DNA of 64,000 bases from Jatrophihabitans sp. GTDB lineage: Bacteria > Actinomycetota > Actinomycetes > Mycobacteriales > Jatrophihabitantaceae. The position numbers and the translations under genes are program-made. This document shows positions 46,459-56,394 of this stretch, piece by piece (within the stretch, counting starts at the first letter, position 1; each line of letters opens with the position of its first letter). Below the pieces are notes generated by a model. It was not told where the DNA came from. It searched no databases and saw nothing but the letters and a program-made list of their open reading frames with translations. The stretch lies in contig DASWNX010000046.1 of NCBI GenBank assembly GCA_036399055.1, positions 1 to 64,000 on the forward strand, in the 5' to 3' direction.

Positions 46459-47813
46459 CTGCAGGCCTCGACGAAACGCTGGGCGGCCGAGGGCTGGCCG
46501 GCCCAGTGGGTGTGCAGGTAGGAGGCGTGGACGCCGGCCGCGCTGAAGCCCTGCCGGCGGCCGCCCTGATCGCCGGCGTAGCGCCAGGCGGCCACTGGCC
46601 CGTGCTCGGGATCGGTGACGGTGCGGTGGAACTCATGGCCGTGCACCCGCTCGCCGGCCCGGGCGACAGCGGAGTCGGCTTCGGCGACCGCCTCCCGGTA
46701 GCCCAGCGTCAGCTTGGCCGTCAGCTGGGCCCGGGCCTGGATCCGGCCGACCATCGGCTTTCCGTCCAGCTCGGCAGCCAGGTACAGCAGGCCGGCGCAC
46801 TCGGCCACGATCGGCCCGTCGAAGGCGGCCAGGTCCGCGCGCAGGCCGGCGTTGTCCGACAGCGCCTCGGCGTGCACCTCGGGAAAACCGCCGCCGATCA
46901 CCACGCCCCGGCTGCCGCTGGGCAGCTCGGCGTCGCGGGTCGGGTCGAAGGGCAGCACCAGCGCCCCCGCCGCGGTCAGCAGCTCGGTGGTCTCTGCGTA
47001 GCTGAAGGTGAAAGCGGGCCCGGCGGCCACCGCGACCGGCACCCCGTCGCCGACCCGCTCGACCTCGTCGGCCGGGTCCCAGGCGGGCGCGGTCAGCGGC
47101 GGCGCCGACTCCGCGATGGCCCGCACCGCGGCCAGGTCGAGGCTGGCCTCGATGAGGTCGGCGAGCGCGGCCACCGTCGCCTGCGCTTCGGCGTGCCGTT
47201 CGGCGGCCGGGATGAGACCCAGGTGCCGGGACGGGGTGACCACCGCCGCGGACCGGCCGATCGAGCCGACCACCGGCACGCCGACCTCGGCCAGCGCCTG
47301 GCGCAGCAACAGCTCGTGCCGGTCGCTGCCGACCCGGTTGAGGATCACCCCGGCGATCCGGATGCCCTTGTCGAACAACTGCATTCCGAGCACGAGCGCA
47401 GCCGCGGACCGGCCTTGGGCGGTGGTGTCGAGCACCAGCAGGACAGGCGAGCCGGTGAGCTGGGCGATGTGGGCGGTGGAGGCGAAATCACCCCGACCGA
47501 CCATGCCGTCGTGCAGGCCCATCACGCCCTCGATGACGGCGATGTCGGCCGGCCGCGGGGTCATCGCGGCATGCCGCAGCAGCGGCGCTATCCGGTCCTC
47601 GCCGACCAGCCAGGCGTCGAGGTTGCGCCCCACCCGGCCGGCGGCCAGCGCGTGGTAGCCGGGGTCGATGTAGTCCGGGCCGACCTTATGGCAGCTGACC
47701 TGAAGTCCCTGGCGGCGAAAGGCTGCCAGCAGCCCGGTGGCCACCATGGTCTTGCCGGCGCCGCTGGCCGGAGCGGCGATCACGAGCCGGGGCAGGCTCA
47801 GCGGCGGGCTCAC
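46455..47813 (-). CDS. cobB: cobyrinate a,c-diamide synthase / hydrogenobyrinic acid a,c-diamide synthase
   Basis: 452 residues. An N-terminal deaminase-like P-loop domain (LVIAAPASGAGKTMVATGLL, KVGPDYIDPGYH, IEGVMGLHDG) is followed by a C-terminal glutamine amidotransferase domain with Cys in AECAGLLYLA and a late His in YLHTHW. It amidates side chains a and c using glutamine and ATP. The GTG at 47813 overlaps the cobO stop as GTGA (a second GTG lies one codon upstream). Confidence 0.94.
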   Translation of the reverse strand: MSPPLSLPRLVIAAPASGAGKTMVATGLLAAFRRQGLQVSCHKVGPDYIDPGYHALAAGRVGRNLDAWLVGEDRIAPLLRHAAMTPRPADIAVIEGVMGLHDGMVGRGDFASTAHIAQLTGSPVLLVLDTTAQGRSAAALVLGMQLFDKGIRIAGVILNRVGSDRHELLLRQALAEVGVPVVGSIGRSAAVVTPSRHLGLIPAAERHAEAQATVAALADLIEASLDLAAVRAIAESAPPLTAPAWDPADEVERVGDGVPVAVAAGPAFTFSYAETTELLTAAGALVLPFDPTRDAELPSGSRGVVIGGGFPEVHAEALSDNAGLRADLAAFDGPIVAECAGLLYLAAELDGKPMVGRIQARAQLTAKLTLGYREAVAEADSAVARAGERVHGHEFHRTVTDPEHGPVAAWRYAGDQGGRRQGFSAAGVHASYLHTHWAGQPSAAQRFVEACR

Positions 47814-48424
47814 CACTCGATCCCCCGCTGCCCCTTCTGGCCGGCGTCCATCGGATGCTTCACCTTCGTCATCTCGGTGACCAGGTCGGCGTAGTCCACC
47901 AGCGCCGGCGCGGCGTCGCGACCGGTGATCACCACGTGCTGCGAACCGGGCCGGGCCGCGAGGGTGGCGACGACCTCGTCCGGGTCGACCCAACCCCACT
48001 TCATCGGATAGGTGAACTCGTCCAGGACGTAGAAGCGGTAGGTCTCGGCGGCCAGGTCACGCTGGATCTGGCACCAGCCCTCCTGGGCGTCGGCGGCGTG
48101 GTCGGCCTCGCTGCCGGGACGCTGGATCCAGGACCAGCCCTCCCCCATCTTGTGCCAGGCCACCGACGCGCCCTGGCCGGTGCTCTGATGGACGGCGTTC
48201 AGCGCGGTGAACGCCGACTCCTCACCGACTTTCCACTTGGCGCTCTTGACGAACTGGAACACCCCGACGCTCATGCCAGCGTTCCAGGCCCGCAGCGCCA
48301 TGCCGAAAGCGGCGGTCGACTTACCCTTCATCGGGCCGGTGTGCACCATGGTCAGCGGCCGGTTGCGCCGCTGCCGGGTGGTCAGGCCGTCCGCCGGGAC
48401 GGATTCGGGTTTTCCTTGCGGCAT
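47810..48424 (-). CDS. cobO: cob(I)yrinic acid a,c-diamide adenosyltransferase
   Basis: 204 residues of the CobA/CobO/BtuR type. The reversed P-loop MVHTGPMKGKSTAAFGMALRA binds ATP; FQFVKSAKWKVGEE, LDEFTYPMKWGWV and VVITGRDAAPALVDYADLVTEM follow. It transfers the 5'-deoxyadenosyl group to Co(I). The ATG at 48424 overlaps the chelatase stop (ATGA). The length is normal. Confidence 0.95.
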   Translation of the reverse strand: MPQGKPESVPADGLTTRQRRNRPLTMVHTGPMKGKSTAAFGMALRAWNAGMSVGVFQFVKSAKWKVGEESAFTALNAVHQSTGQGASVAWHKMGEGWSWIQRPGSEADHAADAQEGWCQIQRDLAAETYRFYVLDEFTYPMKWGWVDPDEVVATLAARPGSQHVVITGRDAAPALVDYADLVTEMTKVKHPMDAGQKGQRGIEW

Positions 48425-50592
48425 CAGGCGGCCTGCCAATCGTTGACTAGGGAGGTGAGCGGCTCGCTGGTGACCTCGGCCAGCGGCAGGTACTGCGCGT
48501 GCAGGTCATAGGCCAACCGTTGCGCCAGGCCGAGCCGGACCAGCCCCCGCTCGCAATCGATGACCACCATGTCGTGATCGCGCAGTCCGGCGCCGGCGCG
48601 AGCCGCGGCGCGGGTGTCGGCCCGCCCGTCGGTGATCAGCACGATCAGCGGCCGGCGCAGCGGATCGCGCAGCAGTTCGGTGCGCACCACCTGCGCGGCC
48701 TTGGCCACCCCGGCCGCCAGCGGGGTGCGCCCGCCGGTGGACAGGTCCTCCAGCCGCCGGGCCGCGTGGGAGACCGAACCGGTCGGCGGCAGCACCAGCT
48801 CGGCGCCCTTGTCGCGAAAGGTGATCAGGCCGACCTTGTCCCGGCGCTGGTAGGCGTCCAGCAGCAACGACAGGATCGCCGCCTTCACCTCGCCCATCCG
48901 GGCCCGGGCGGCCATCGACGCGCTGGCGTCGACCACGAACAGCACCAGGTTGCCCTCTTTGCCGCGCTGGTCGGCGCGCCGGAGGTCCTGGCCCGTCAGC
49001 TTGAGCGGACCGGCGTCGCGGCCCCGGTCCACCTGGTGCAGGGCGGCGGCGGCCACCGTGGCCCGCAGGTGGATCGGGCCGGCCTGGCTGCCGGCCGGCA
49101 GCGCGCGCACGGTCCGGCCGCGTCCGGTCCGGGCAGCGGCCCGGCGGCCGGGGGTGGCCAGTGACCCGCCGCTGCCGCGCAGCACCTTCGCGCGGCCGGC
49201 CTGGCCGGTGGCGGCGGTGCTGGCCGGCGGGGTCGCGGCGCCGCCTTCGGGGCTCTTGCTCTGGGCGTCGGCTTGCTCTCCGGCGTCGCCCTGCGGTTCT
49301 TGCTGGTTGTTCTGCGGCTGCTGGCCTTGGCGGCTCGGGGCGCTGTCGGGAGCGCTGTCGGCGTCGGGGGTCCTGTCGGCGTCGCGGGCGCTGTCGGCGT
49401 CGGCGGAGTCCTCGGGCGGCGCGCCGCCACCGCCGGGCTCGGGCGGCTCCGGCTCGGCGTCACGGGCTCGTTCCAGCGCCTGGTCCAGGGCGTCGGCGTC
49501 CATGCCGGGCTGGTCGAAGGGATTGCGCCGGCGGCGGTGCGGCAGCGCCAGCAGCGCCGCGGCCCGGACGTCGGCTTCGGTGACCGCGGTGCGGCCGTGC
49601 CAGGCGGCGTGCGCGACGGCGGTGCGGGCGGTGACGATGTCGGCGCGCATCCCGTCGACGTCGAAGGCGGCGCACACCTCGGCGATCTGGCGCAGCGCCG
49701 CGTCACCGAGCACGACCTCAGGCAGCAGCGTGCGGGCGGCGACGATCTGCGCCGCGAGCTCGGCCTCGGCCTCAGACCACCGCTGAGCGAAGCCGGCCGG
49801 GTCGGCGTCGGCGTCCAGGCGCCGGCGGACCACCTCGACCCGGACCGCGGGGTCCCGGCTGGCCGAGACGTCCACGGTCAGGCCGAACCGGTCCAGCAGC
49901 TGTGGCCGCAGCTCGCCCTCCTCGGGATTCATCGATCCGATAAGGACGAACCGGGCTGGGTGGCTGACCGAGACGGCGTCGCGCTCGACGTGGTTGCGGC
50001 CCATCGCCGCGGCGTCGAGCAGCACGTCCACCAGGTGGTCGGCCAGCAGGTTGACCTCGTCGACGTAGAGAATGCCCCGATGCGCGCTGGCCAGCAGCCC
50101 CGGCTCGAAGGCCCGGACGCCGTGCGCCAGCGCCCGTTCCAGGTCCAGTGAGCCGACCACCCGGTCCTCCGAGGCGCCGACCGGCAGCTCCACCAGCCGG
50201 GCCGGCACGGTCACCGCCTCCACGGTGGGATGCGCGCCGGCGGGGTTCAGCTCGTCGGAGTTCCGGCCGCCTGGAGTCAGGCCGGCGGCGTGCGGGCCGT
50301 CCGGGCAGTGCGGCTCCGGCGCAGCCGGGTCGCAGCCGAACCGGCAGCCGGCGACCACCTCGATGGCCGGCAGCAGCGCGGCCAGGCCGCGGACCGCCGT
50401 CGACTTGGCGGTGCCCTTCTCACCGCGCACCAGCACCCCGCCGATGGCCGGTGACACCGCGTTGAGCAGCAGGGCCAGCCGCATCTCCTGCGCGCCGAGC
50501 ACCGCGGAGAAGGGATAGCCCTGGTCGCCGGCGGGTCCCTCACCGCTGGCGGGAGCCTTGCCGTTGACGCTCATGGTCAGATCTTCGGTCAT
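48424..50592 (-). CDS. cobaltochelatase/magnesium-chelatase-like ATPase, fused I and D subunits
   Basis: 722 residues. AAA+ domain in the first 350 ([55 protein letters not shown]). Then an Asp/Glu/Pro/Gln-rich linker (about 385-470). Last, a von Willebrand A domain (about 535-722) with the MIDAS motif [14 protein letters not shown] and the later LITDGRADT. It powers cobalt insertion together with a CobN-type large subunit, which is not in this window. The position inside the cob operon supports cobalt rather than magnesium. The ATG at 50592 overlaps the cobQ stop. Confidence 0.9.
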   Translation of the reverse strand: MTEDLTMSVNGKAPASGEGPAGDQGYPFSAVLGAQEMRLALLLNAVSPAIGGVLVRGEKGTAKSTAVRGLAALLPAIEVVAGCRFGCDPAAPEPHCPDGPHAAGLTPGGRNSDELNPAGAHPTVEAVTVPARLVELPVGASEDRVVGSLDLERALAHGVRAFEPGLLASAHRGILYVDEVNLLADHLVDVLLDAAAMGRNHVERDAVSVSHPARFVLIGSMNPEEGELRPQLLDRFGLTVDVSASRDPAVRVEVVRRRLDADADPAGFAQRWSEAEAELAAQIVAARTLLPEVVLGDAALRQIAEVCAAFDVDGMRADIVTARTAVAHAAWHGRTAVTEADVRAAALLALPHRRRRNPFDQPGMDADALDQALERARDAEPEPPEPGGGGAPPEDSADADSARDADRTPDADSAPDSAPSRQGQQPQNNQQEPQGDAGEQADAQSKSPEGGAATPPASTAATGQAGRAKVLRGSGGSLATPGRRAAARTGRGRTVRALPAGSQAGPIHLRATVAAAALHQVDRGRDAGPLKLTGQDLRRADQRGKEGNLVLFVVDASASMAARARMGEVKAAILSLLLDAYQRRDKVGLITFRDKGAELVLPPTGSVSHAARRLEDLSTGGRTPLAAGVAKAAQVVRTELLRDPLRRPLIVLITDGRADTRAAARAGAGLRDHDMVVIDCERGLVRLGLAQRLAYDLHAQYLPLAEVTSEPLTSLVNDWQAA

Positions 50593-52142
50593 CTAGTCGG
50601 TGCTCCTGGTGGCAGAGACGGCAGGCCGCGCGGCGGGCCGGTGGTGATCAGATCGGTCAACGCCTCGACGTCGAGGCCGGCCTCGAGGGCGTCGGCCAGC
50701 CGGTCCAGCTGGCCGGTCCGGCCGGCGGCGATGTCGACGCCGGGCGCGGGGGTGAAGTCGCGACCGGCCAGCGCCGCCGCCCGGCTCAGGAACCGACGCC
50801 GGAACTCGTCGCTGTCGAAGGCGCCGTGCCACATGGTGCCCCAGACCGAGCCCACCCGGTAGCCGTCCAGAAACGGCTCGACCTCGCTCACGGCGCCGCT
50901 GGTGGCGTTGCCGGCGCCCCCGGCGCCCGCAGCGGCTCCGGGCAGCAGCGAGGTGAGGCCGTGGTGGATCTCGTATCCGGTGGTCACCGGCGCTCCGAAC
51001 GCCTCGCCGGCAGGCCGGCCGAGGATCTTGTCCTGCTTGAAGCGCACCGCCACCGGCAGCAGCCCGAGCCCCGGCACCGTGCCGGCGCCGGACTCGACGT
51101 CGTCGACGATGGTGTGGGCCAGCATCTGGTAGCCGCCGCAGATGCCGAGCACCGGGCGGCCGCGCTCGGCGCGCTCGGTCAGCGCCGTCGCCAGGCCCTG
51201 CTCGCGCAGCCAGGCCAGGTCGGCGACGGTGGCCCGGCTGCCCGGCACCACGACCAGGTCCGCGGCGAGCACCTCGGCCGGCGAGGCGGTCCAGCGCACC
51301 GAGACGCCGGGCTCGGCGCCGAGCGCGTCGACGTCGGTGGAGTTCGACGTGCGTGGCAGCCTGATCGCGGCCACCGTGAGCCGTTCGGCGCCGACCGGCG
51401 GCCCGCCGTCCAGGGCCAGCGGGGTGGACAGCGAGTCCTCGGCGTCCAGTCGCAGCTCGGGCAGCCAGGGCAGCACCCCGAACACCGGACGTCCGGTCAG
51501 CTCGGTCAGCATCTGCAGGCCCGGAGCCAGCAGCCGGTCATCGCCGCGGAACTTGTTCACCACGAAGCCGGCGATCAGGGACTGGTCGCGTTCGCTGAGC
51601 AGCGCCAGGGTGCCGTAGAGCGAGGCGAAGACGCCGCCCCGGTCGATGTCGCCGACCACCAGGGTGGCCAGGTCGCGCTGGTCGGCCAGCCACATGTTGG
51701 CCAGGTCGCTCTCGCGCAGGTTGATCTCGGCGGGGCTGCCGGCGCCCTCGCAGATCACCACGTCATAGCGCTGGCGCAGCTCGTCGTAGCTGGCCAGCAC
51801 CTCTTTGCGCAGCGCGGACTTGAGCTGCCGGTAGTCCAGCGCGCTGGCCTCGGCGTAGGGGCGGCCGTGCAGCAGCACGTGCGAGCGCCGGTCGCTGCCG
51901 GGCTTGAGCAGCACCGGGTTCATCAGCACGCTGGCCTGGATGCCGCAGGCCTGGGCCTGCAGCGCCTGGGCCCGGCCGATCTCGCCGCCGTCAGCGGTCA
52001 CCGCGGAGTTGTTGGACATGTTCTGGGCCTTGAACGGAGCGACCGAGACGCCGCGCCGGGCCAGCAACCGGCACAGGCCGGCGGTGAGCAGGCTTTTGCC
52101 GGCGTCGGAGCTGGCGCCGGCGACCAGCAGCGAGCCCTTCAC
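50589..52142 (-). CDS. cobQ: cobyric acid synthase
   Basis: 517 residues. The N-terminal synthetase part ([64 protein letters not shown]) is followed by an amidotransferase domain with Cys in [10 protein letters not shown] and a distant His in GTMWHGAF. It amidates side chains b, d, e and g. A Gly/Ala insert (about residues 435-450) interrupts the amidotransferase half. The GTG at 52142 overlaps the cbiB stop (GTGA). Confidence 0.95.
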   Translation of the reverse strand: MKGSLLVAGASSDAGKSLLTAGLCRLLARRGVSVAPFKAQNMSNNSAVTADGGEIGRAQALQAQACGIQASVLMNPVLLKPGSDRRSHVLLHGRPYAEASALDYRQLKSALRKEVLASYDELRQRYDVVICEGAGSPAEINLRESDLANMWLADQRDLATLVVGDIDRGGVFASLYGTLALLSERDQSLIAGFVVNKFRGDDRLLAPGLQMLTELTGRPVFGVLPWLPELRLDAEDSLSTPLALDGGPPVGAERLTVAAIRLPRTSNSTDVDALGAEPGVSVRWTASPAEVLAADLVVVPGSRATVADLAWLREQGLATALTERAERGRPVLGICGGYQMLAHTIVDDVESGAGTVPGLGLLPVAVRFKQDKILGRPAGEAFGAPVTTGYEIHHGLTSLLPGAAAGAGGAGNATSGAVSEVEPFLDGYRVGSVWGTMWHGAFDSDEFRRRFLSRAAALAGRDFTPAPGVDIAAGRTGQLDRLADALEAGLDVEALTDLITTGPPRGLPSLPPGAPTR

Positions 52143-53104
52143 GCCGGTGCGCCGTTCCGGGTTCTGGCCATCTCCCGCAGGTGCATGGCGGCCAGCAGCA
52201 CGGCCAGGCTCGCGTACTGCGTCAGGTGGCTGAGCCTCGTCGCACGCCGGATGTCCTCGGGCTGCGGCGCCCGGCCCGAGCCCAGGATCGGGCGGTGCTC
52301 GGTGTGGCTGGGGTAGCTGGTCGGACCGCCGAGGGTGAGGCCTAGCGCGCCGGCGGCGGCGGCCTCGCACTGGCCGGCGTTCGGGCTCGGGTGGGCCGCG
52401 GCGTCGGAGCGCCAGGCGCGGTAGCTCTCAGCAGGTGAGCCGCCGACCTGGCCGGCCAGGGCCACGGTCAGGGCGGCGGTCAGCCTGGCCGGGACGAGGT
52501 TGGCGAGGTCGTCCAACCGGGCGGCGGCGGTGCCGAACCGGGCGTAGCGGGGCGAGCGGTGCCCGACCATCGCGTCCAGGGTGTTGACGGCGCGGTAGCC
52601 GAGCAGGCCGGGCAGGCCCGCGACGGCGCCCCAGAACAGCGGCGCGATGACCGAGTCTGAGGTGTTCTCGGCGACCGACTCCACGGTGGCGCGGGCTATG
52701 CCGCCGCTGTCCAGCTGGGCGGGGTCGCGGCCGCACAGGCTGGGGATCAGGGCCCGGGCTGCCTCGGTGTCGTCGCGGTTCAGCGCGGCGGCCAGGTCGG
52801 TGGCGATCCGGCGCAGGCTGCGGCCGCCGACCACGGCCCACGTCGCGGCGGCGACTGCCAGCGTTCTGCGGGCCGGACGCCGGACGACGCGCCGTTCGAC
52901 CAAGGCAGCCGCGGCGGCCACCGGCAGCACACAGGCCAGCGCGTACCTCGCGCCGGCTCCGTGGTCGTCGCGGTACAGGCGCCGTTCCAGGGCTGCGGCG
53001 GCGGCGCCGAAGCCGGCGACTGGGTGGCCGCGGCGGGGGTCGCCGAGCAGCTCGTCGGCCAGCACGCCGAGAACCAGCCCAGCCGCGACCGGGAGCCGTG
53101 ACAT
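52139..53104 (-). CDS. cbiB: adenosylcobinamide-phosphate synthase
   Basis: 321 residues; the membrane enzyme CbiB/CobD that attaches aminopropanol (phosphate) to cobyric acid. Conserved parts are [24 protein letters not shown] at the N-terminus, [42 protein letters not shown], and [17 protein letters not shown]. Several hydrophobic segments span the chain. First large gene of the cob operon. The ATG at 53104 begins directly after the stop of a 17-codon leader ORF (TAGATG), downstream of the cobalamin riboswitch. Confidence 0.93.
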   Translation of the reverse strand: MSRLPVAAGLVLGVLADELLGDPRRGHPVAGFGAAAAALERRLYRDDHGAGARYALACVLPVAAAAALVERRVVRRPARRTLAVAAATWAVVGGRSLRRIATDLAAALNRDDTEAARALIPSLCGRDPAQLDSGGIARATVESVAENTSDSVIAPLFWGAVAGLPGLLGYRAVNTLDAMVGHRSPRYARFGTAAARLDDLANLVPARLTAALTVALAGQVGGSPAESYRAWRSDAAAHPSPNAGQCEAAAAGALGLTLGGPTSYPSHTEHRPILGSGRAPQPEDIRRATRLSHLTQYASLAVLLAAMHLREMARTRNGAPA

Positions 53105-53158
53105 CTAGTGCCTGCGTCTACTGAGGCGTTGCCGGGCGTGCCGGGTTGCCGTTGTCAT
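53105..53158 (-). CDS. 17-residue Arg/His-rich leader ORF between riboswitch and cbiB
   Basis: The ATG at 53156-53158 follows ACGGAGG at 5-base spacing, the best ribosome site in this leader. The peptide is MTTATRHARQRLSRRRH, ending in TAG that directly abuts the cbiB ATG. cbiB has no separate strong ribosome site, so ribosomes finishing the leader probably restart on cbiB. If so, the riboswitch would control this ribosome site and cbiB only indirectly. Confidence 0.5.
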   Translation of the reverse strand: MTTATRHARQRLSRRRH

Positions 53159-53199
53159 CAAAACCTCCGTCGGGTGTCCACGCCCTGGGGCTGCTCCGA

Positions 53200-53375
53200 C
53201 GGCCGAAGTATCCTGGCTCCCGAATCCACCGGGCCTCAGGCCTGGCACGCTCGCCCCATCTTCCAGCCGCGAGGCCGTGATGTAGCGGGGTCCGCTCATC
53301 GGTGACAGTGGCGGGACCGCGCCGGATTCGCACCGGACTTCCTTCACTGCCGTCGTTGCCGACCACCCAACCACA
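53200..53375 (-). promoter_or_regulatory. cobalamin riboswitch
   Basis: Read on the minus strand, the conserved pieces come in order: GGTCGGCAACGACGGCAGTGA, GGAAGTCCGGTGCGAATCCG, CGGTCCCGCCACTGTCACCG (with the GCCACTG core), and 3' the B12-box GGGAGCCAGGATACTTCGGCC. This is the standard adenosylcobalamin aptamer. It ends about 40 bases before the leader ORF. High cobalamin should shut down the operon, by hiding a ribosome site or by termination. Confidence 0.92.
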
Positions 53376-53504
53376 GGGGTCCGGGGCGGTCAACGCGGGG
53401 TCATCGGCAGGTGGGCGCTGGGTGCCCTGCCGGATTTCAAGGCCTCCGACGGGCTCTGCTAAGGTTCTGTCTCGTGCCCACGCCAAGGGGCATGGATGTT
53501 GTAC

Positions 53505-53577
<73 letters not shown>

Positions 53578-53684
53578 CATACGTTGTATTCCATGAACAG
53601 TTCCACCCGCTTGGTAGCAGAGGGCGTCTAGGACTCTCGCTGCCGCATGGCCAGCCATCGCTCCGAATACCCGTATCTGAGAGC

Positions 53685-53775
53685 TACGCAGGCGACAGGG
53701 ACTACGCAGTTGCGCAGGCGACAGGGACTATGCAGTTGCGCAGGCGACGGGAACTACGCAGTTGCGCAGGCGAGC
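53685..53775. repeat. 26-bp tandem repeats
   Basis: About three and a half copies of a 26-base unit of the form GCGCAGGCGACAGGGACTAC followed by GCAGTT, with a few substitutions. The period is not a multiple of 3, so it is not a protein repeat. It lies in the 409-base gene-free stretch 53578-53986 after tRNA-Lys, in which I see nothing else. Confidence 0.8.
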
Positions 53776-53986
53776 GAAGAGACGACCCCGCTGCCACCGG
53801 GCGAGACGGCCAATCCGCGGATGGGAACTCGACCCGGCTGAGCCGGCCTGCACGAGAACGGCGGCATCGAGACTCTCGGGCCCCGCCTTTCGCTCGGGAG
53901 CTGTAGCTGCCATTTCTCGAACCGTGTTGATCAGAGCAGGTGGTCAACAGGGGCATGATCAGCTCCGGGTCGCTACGGTGGCGTAC

Positions 53987-54268
53987 GTGACCCAATCAAC
54001 CGGAGACATCGAGCCGCACGACGGCATCGACCCGCACCACAACGCCGAAACTGAAGCGACCGAGCAGAACCAGTCCAATGCCCTCAGCCGGGCAGCTGAC
54101 GGTGGGCCGCCGCCCACCGACGCGCCGAAGGCAGGCTCGGCGCCGCAGCTGAGCGGAACGGCTGCCGGCGACCCTCTGGACGGCGTCACTTTAGACGACG
54201 CCGCCGCTGAGGAAGCAGTCTCAGGCGACACCGGTCCGGAGCACCCCGGAACGCGTCGCTCGAGCTGA
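53987..54268 (+). CDS. small acidic hypothetical protein
   Basis: 93 residues from GTG (53987). The sequence is acidic and polar with no hydrophobic core (VTQSTGDIEPHDGIDPHHNA at the start; DGVTLDDAAAEEAVSGDTG near the end). It is predicted to be largely disordered. The frame is open much further upstream across the repeat array, so the start is uncertain. No family recognised; it may be a real disordered protein or a chance frame. Confidence 0.35.
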   Translation: MTQSTGDIEPHDGIDPHHNAETEATEQNQSNALSRAADGGPPPTDAPKAGSAPQLSGTAAGDPLDGVTLDDAAAEEAVSGDTGPEHPGTRRSS

Positions 54269-54389
54269 ACACGAAGCGGTTGTTCTGCTGTTAGCTGCTT
54301 GCAGTCGGCTAGAGCACCTCGCACCTACTCGGCAAGCGTCCGCAGGATGCCGCCTCAGGCTCGCAAACCACGCCGTCACGATTCAGCAG

Positions 54390-55340
54390 TTACGGGCTGC
54401 AGTATGTGCCGGTGGGCGTGATCTGGGTGCCCGACAGGTATCTGCCGAACCAGCGGACGATCCCGTCGATGACTCGCGATTGTTGGTTGAGGACGGTTTC
54501 GAAATTGCAGAGGTAGGCGTTGGCGTGCAGGGTGGAGTTCTGAATCACGACCAGCGAGTGTGGGACCTGTGCGGCTCGCAGGGCGTCGTTCATCGCATGC
54601 GCGCCGTTGACGGGGATGACCTCGTTGTCGCTGTTGAAGAACAGCAGCGGCCCGTCGCCGGTGCTGACGTGCGAGATCGGTGAGGCGACCACATCCTCAC
54701 GGTTCGGGCAGTTGCCCGGGATACAGCCGAGCAATTGCCTGACGTTGGTCGCGGCGTCACCGCCGCCTTCGCGGTAAGTGATCCCGAGGTCCATGGGTCC
54801 GGACGTCGCGACTGCGGTCTTGATGCGGATGCCGTGTTCGGGTCCGTAGGTGTCGAGCAGGGCGGACAAGTGTCCGCCCGCGGAAGGGCCGAACGCGCCG
54901 AGCCGGGTCCCGTCAGCGCCGTAGTCTGCGGCGTGCTGGCCAACCCAGCGGGTCGCGGTCTTGACGTCGGTGTAGACCTGGGGCCAGCTCGGCAAGGTGG
55001 GCGTGGAGAGCGTGTAATTGATCGAGAACACGGCGAAGCCGTTCTGGGCGAAATAGGTGGCCTGCGCGGCCAGCGTCCGGCTGTCGTTCGCTTTCCAGCC
55101 ACCGCCGTGGATCAGGACGATCGATGGCTCACCGGTCACACCGGTGGGTAGGTAAACGTCCAGCGTCTGGGCGGCGCCGTTGCCGTACCGCACATCGAAC
55201 TGGCACGTCACTCCGGACCCGCACGCCGAAGCCTCCGCGCCGGCGTACGTCTGCGCGGACGCGATGGACGGTGCGGTGACTGCAGCGGACATCGCGCCAA
55301 CGGCGATCGAGAGTCGAAGGAGCCGGGCGAGAATCGACAT
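54390..55340 (-). CDS. secreted alpha/beta-hydrolase (carboxylesterase-like)
   Basis: 316 residues. The signal peptide (LARLLRLSIAVGAMSAAVTAPSIASAQ) predicts export. The oxyanion motif HGGGWKAN and nucleophile elbow GPSAGGHLSA mark an HSL/BD-FAE-like esterase; an Asp in NSDNEVIPV and a His near NSTLHANAY complete a plausible triad. Cysteine pairs (ACGSGVTC, CIPGNC) suit an extracellular enzyme. The ATG at 55340 has GGAGG just upstream. Monocistronic; the substrate is unknown. Confidence 0.85.
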   Translation of the reverse strand: MSILARLLRLSIAVGAMSAAVTAPSIASAQTYAGAEASACGSGVTCQFDVRYGNGAAQTLDVYLPTGVTGEPSIVLIHGGGWKANDSRTLAAQATYFAQNGFAVFSINYTLSTPTLPSWPQVYTDVKTATRWVGQHAADYGADGTRLGAFGPSAGGHLSALLDTYGPEHGIRIKTAVATSGPMDLGITYREGGGDAATNVRQLLGCIPGNCPNREDVVASPISHVSTGDGPLLFFNSDNEVIPVNGAHAMNDALRAAQVPHSLVVIQNSTLHANAYLCNFETVLNQQSRVIDGIVRWFGRYLSGTQITPTGTYCSP

Positions 55341-55731
55341 GGTGCCTCCAGGGGCCGAGCTACTGGATAACGTGCCGCACGATATGACATAAATCGTACC
55401 GATTAGCGGCTTTGGGACGTTTCTACAGATGGTGCCCTGGTCGTAGCCGAGCTGGGCACCGACGCCTATCAAGGATCAACCGACACAACTCCGTCAAGCA
55501 TCGCCCGAAGGTCGAGGCGCACCTACGTTGTGATTCTGACTTCGCACATCGGTTGAGATATCGCTGCCAATCACCGAGAAGGTGGTATCCCTCGATCTGC
55601 GGGCTTGCTACGAGTATCTGATGGCGAGCAGATCGAACGCGTCAGTCCTCAGGCTCAGGGGCACAAACGTAGGCGGTCACGGTGGCGTTGCCGTGATCGC
55701 TCTCTCGCTCTCTGCGGCCCAAGCGTGCTAG
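55341..55731. other. gene-free stretch with one weak hairpin
   Basis: Between the esterase start and the haemerythrin stop I see no credible gene. A 6-bp inverted repeat TCACGG...CCGTGA (55677-55696) about 36 bases past the haemerythrin stop could be a weak terminator for that gene. Base composition is somewhat less GC-rich than the surroundings. Confidence 0.4.
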
Positions 55732-56235
55732 TCAGCTGTTGGAGTCGATGTACTCCTCGGCGTCCTTGTTCTCGGTGTTCACCCCGACGCCAGCTTGGTG
55801 CTCGGCATAGAACTGCAACCACGCCATCGCCAATTGGTGACGAAGCTCGGGTGTGGTGCTTTTGATGAGGTCCGGAAGCGCCTCACGCTCCTCCTCGTCC
55901 AGATGCTCGCCGTTCTCGGCACGGGCCTTGCCGACCGCCTCGAACCAGGCTTCGGTGCCTACTCGGTGCCTGCGGGCCTCCGCAACCGCGTCGCGGATCT
56001 TGTTGTGATCCTCGATCGCGTCCTCAGTTTCATCCTCGGGATCGCCGGCTATGCCCTTCTTCAGCAGCGCTGGGTAGAACACCGTCTCCTCGGCCTCAGC
56101 GTGGGTTTCCAACTTGGTCGCCAGCACCTCCCACACGGCCGCCAGCTCCACCTCGCTGGTGGCGTAGTCCAGGTAGAAGAACTGACGCCGAAACCAGTCA
56201 TGATCGGCATAGATCAAATCGACGATGTCCGCCAT
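55732..56235 (-). CDS. haemerythrin-like HHE domain protein
   Basis: 167 residues. Iron-ligand positions of the HHE four-helix bundle are visible: His in [13 protein letters not shown] in [15 protein letters not shown], His in IEDHNKIRD, and H/E in [16 protein letters not shown]. Such proteins bind di-iron and O2/NO or serve in stress responses. The ATG at 56235 is chosen although the frame runs on upstream into a LysR remnant. No operon partner. Confidence 0.87.
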   Translation of the reverse strand: MADIVDLIYADHDWFRRQFFYLDYATSEVELAAVWEVLATKLETHAEAEETVFYPALLKKGIAGDPEDETEDAIEDHNKIRDAVAEARRHRVGTEAWFEAVGKARAENGEHLDEEEREALPDLIKSTTPELRHQLAMAWLQFYAEHQAGVGVNTENKDAEEYIDSNS

Positions 56236-56394
56236 CCCTGCGCTCCGTTCGGTTGCTCGTGCGCGCCCCGCCAGCTGGGGGCCATGCCTGTGGACTCTAT
56301 GGCCCCGCGAAACCGACGGCTGACCGGCACCGCTGCGGTAACGACGGCTCGCTCCCCTTTCGGCTGTCCTCATGCCGCGGGGCGGCCCGAGGAG

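Noticed and set aside
53105..53374. 89-codon open frame covering the cobalamin riboswitch
   Set aside because: Its upstream part is the aptamer RNA; only the last 17 codons have a ribosome site, so only the leader ORF was kept.
53685..53775. CRISPR array
   Set aside because: Repeats are directly tandem with no spacers and no cas genes are present.
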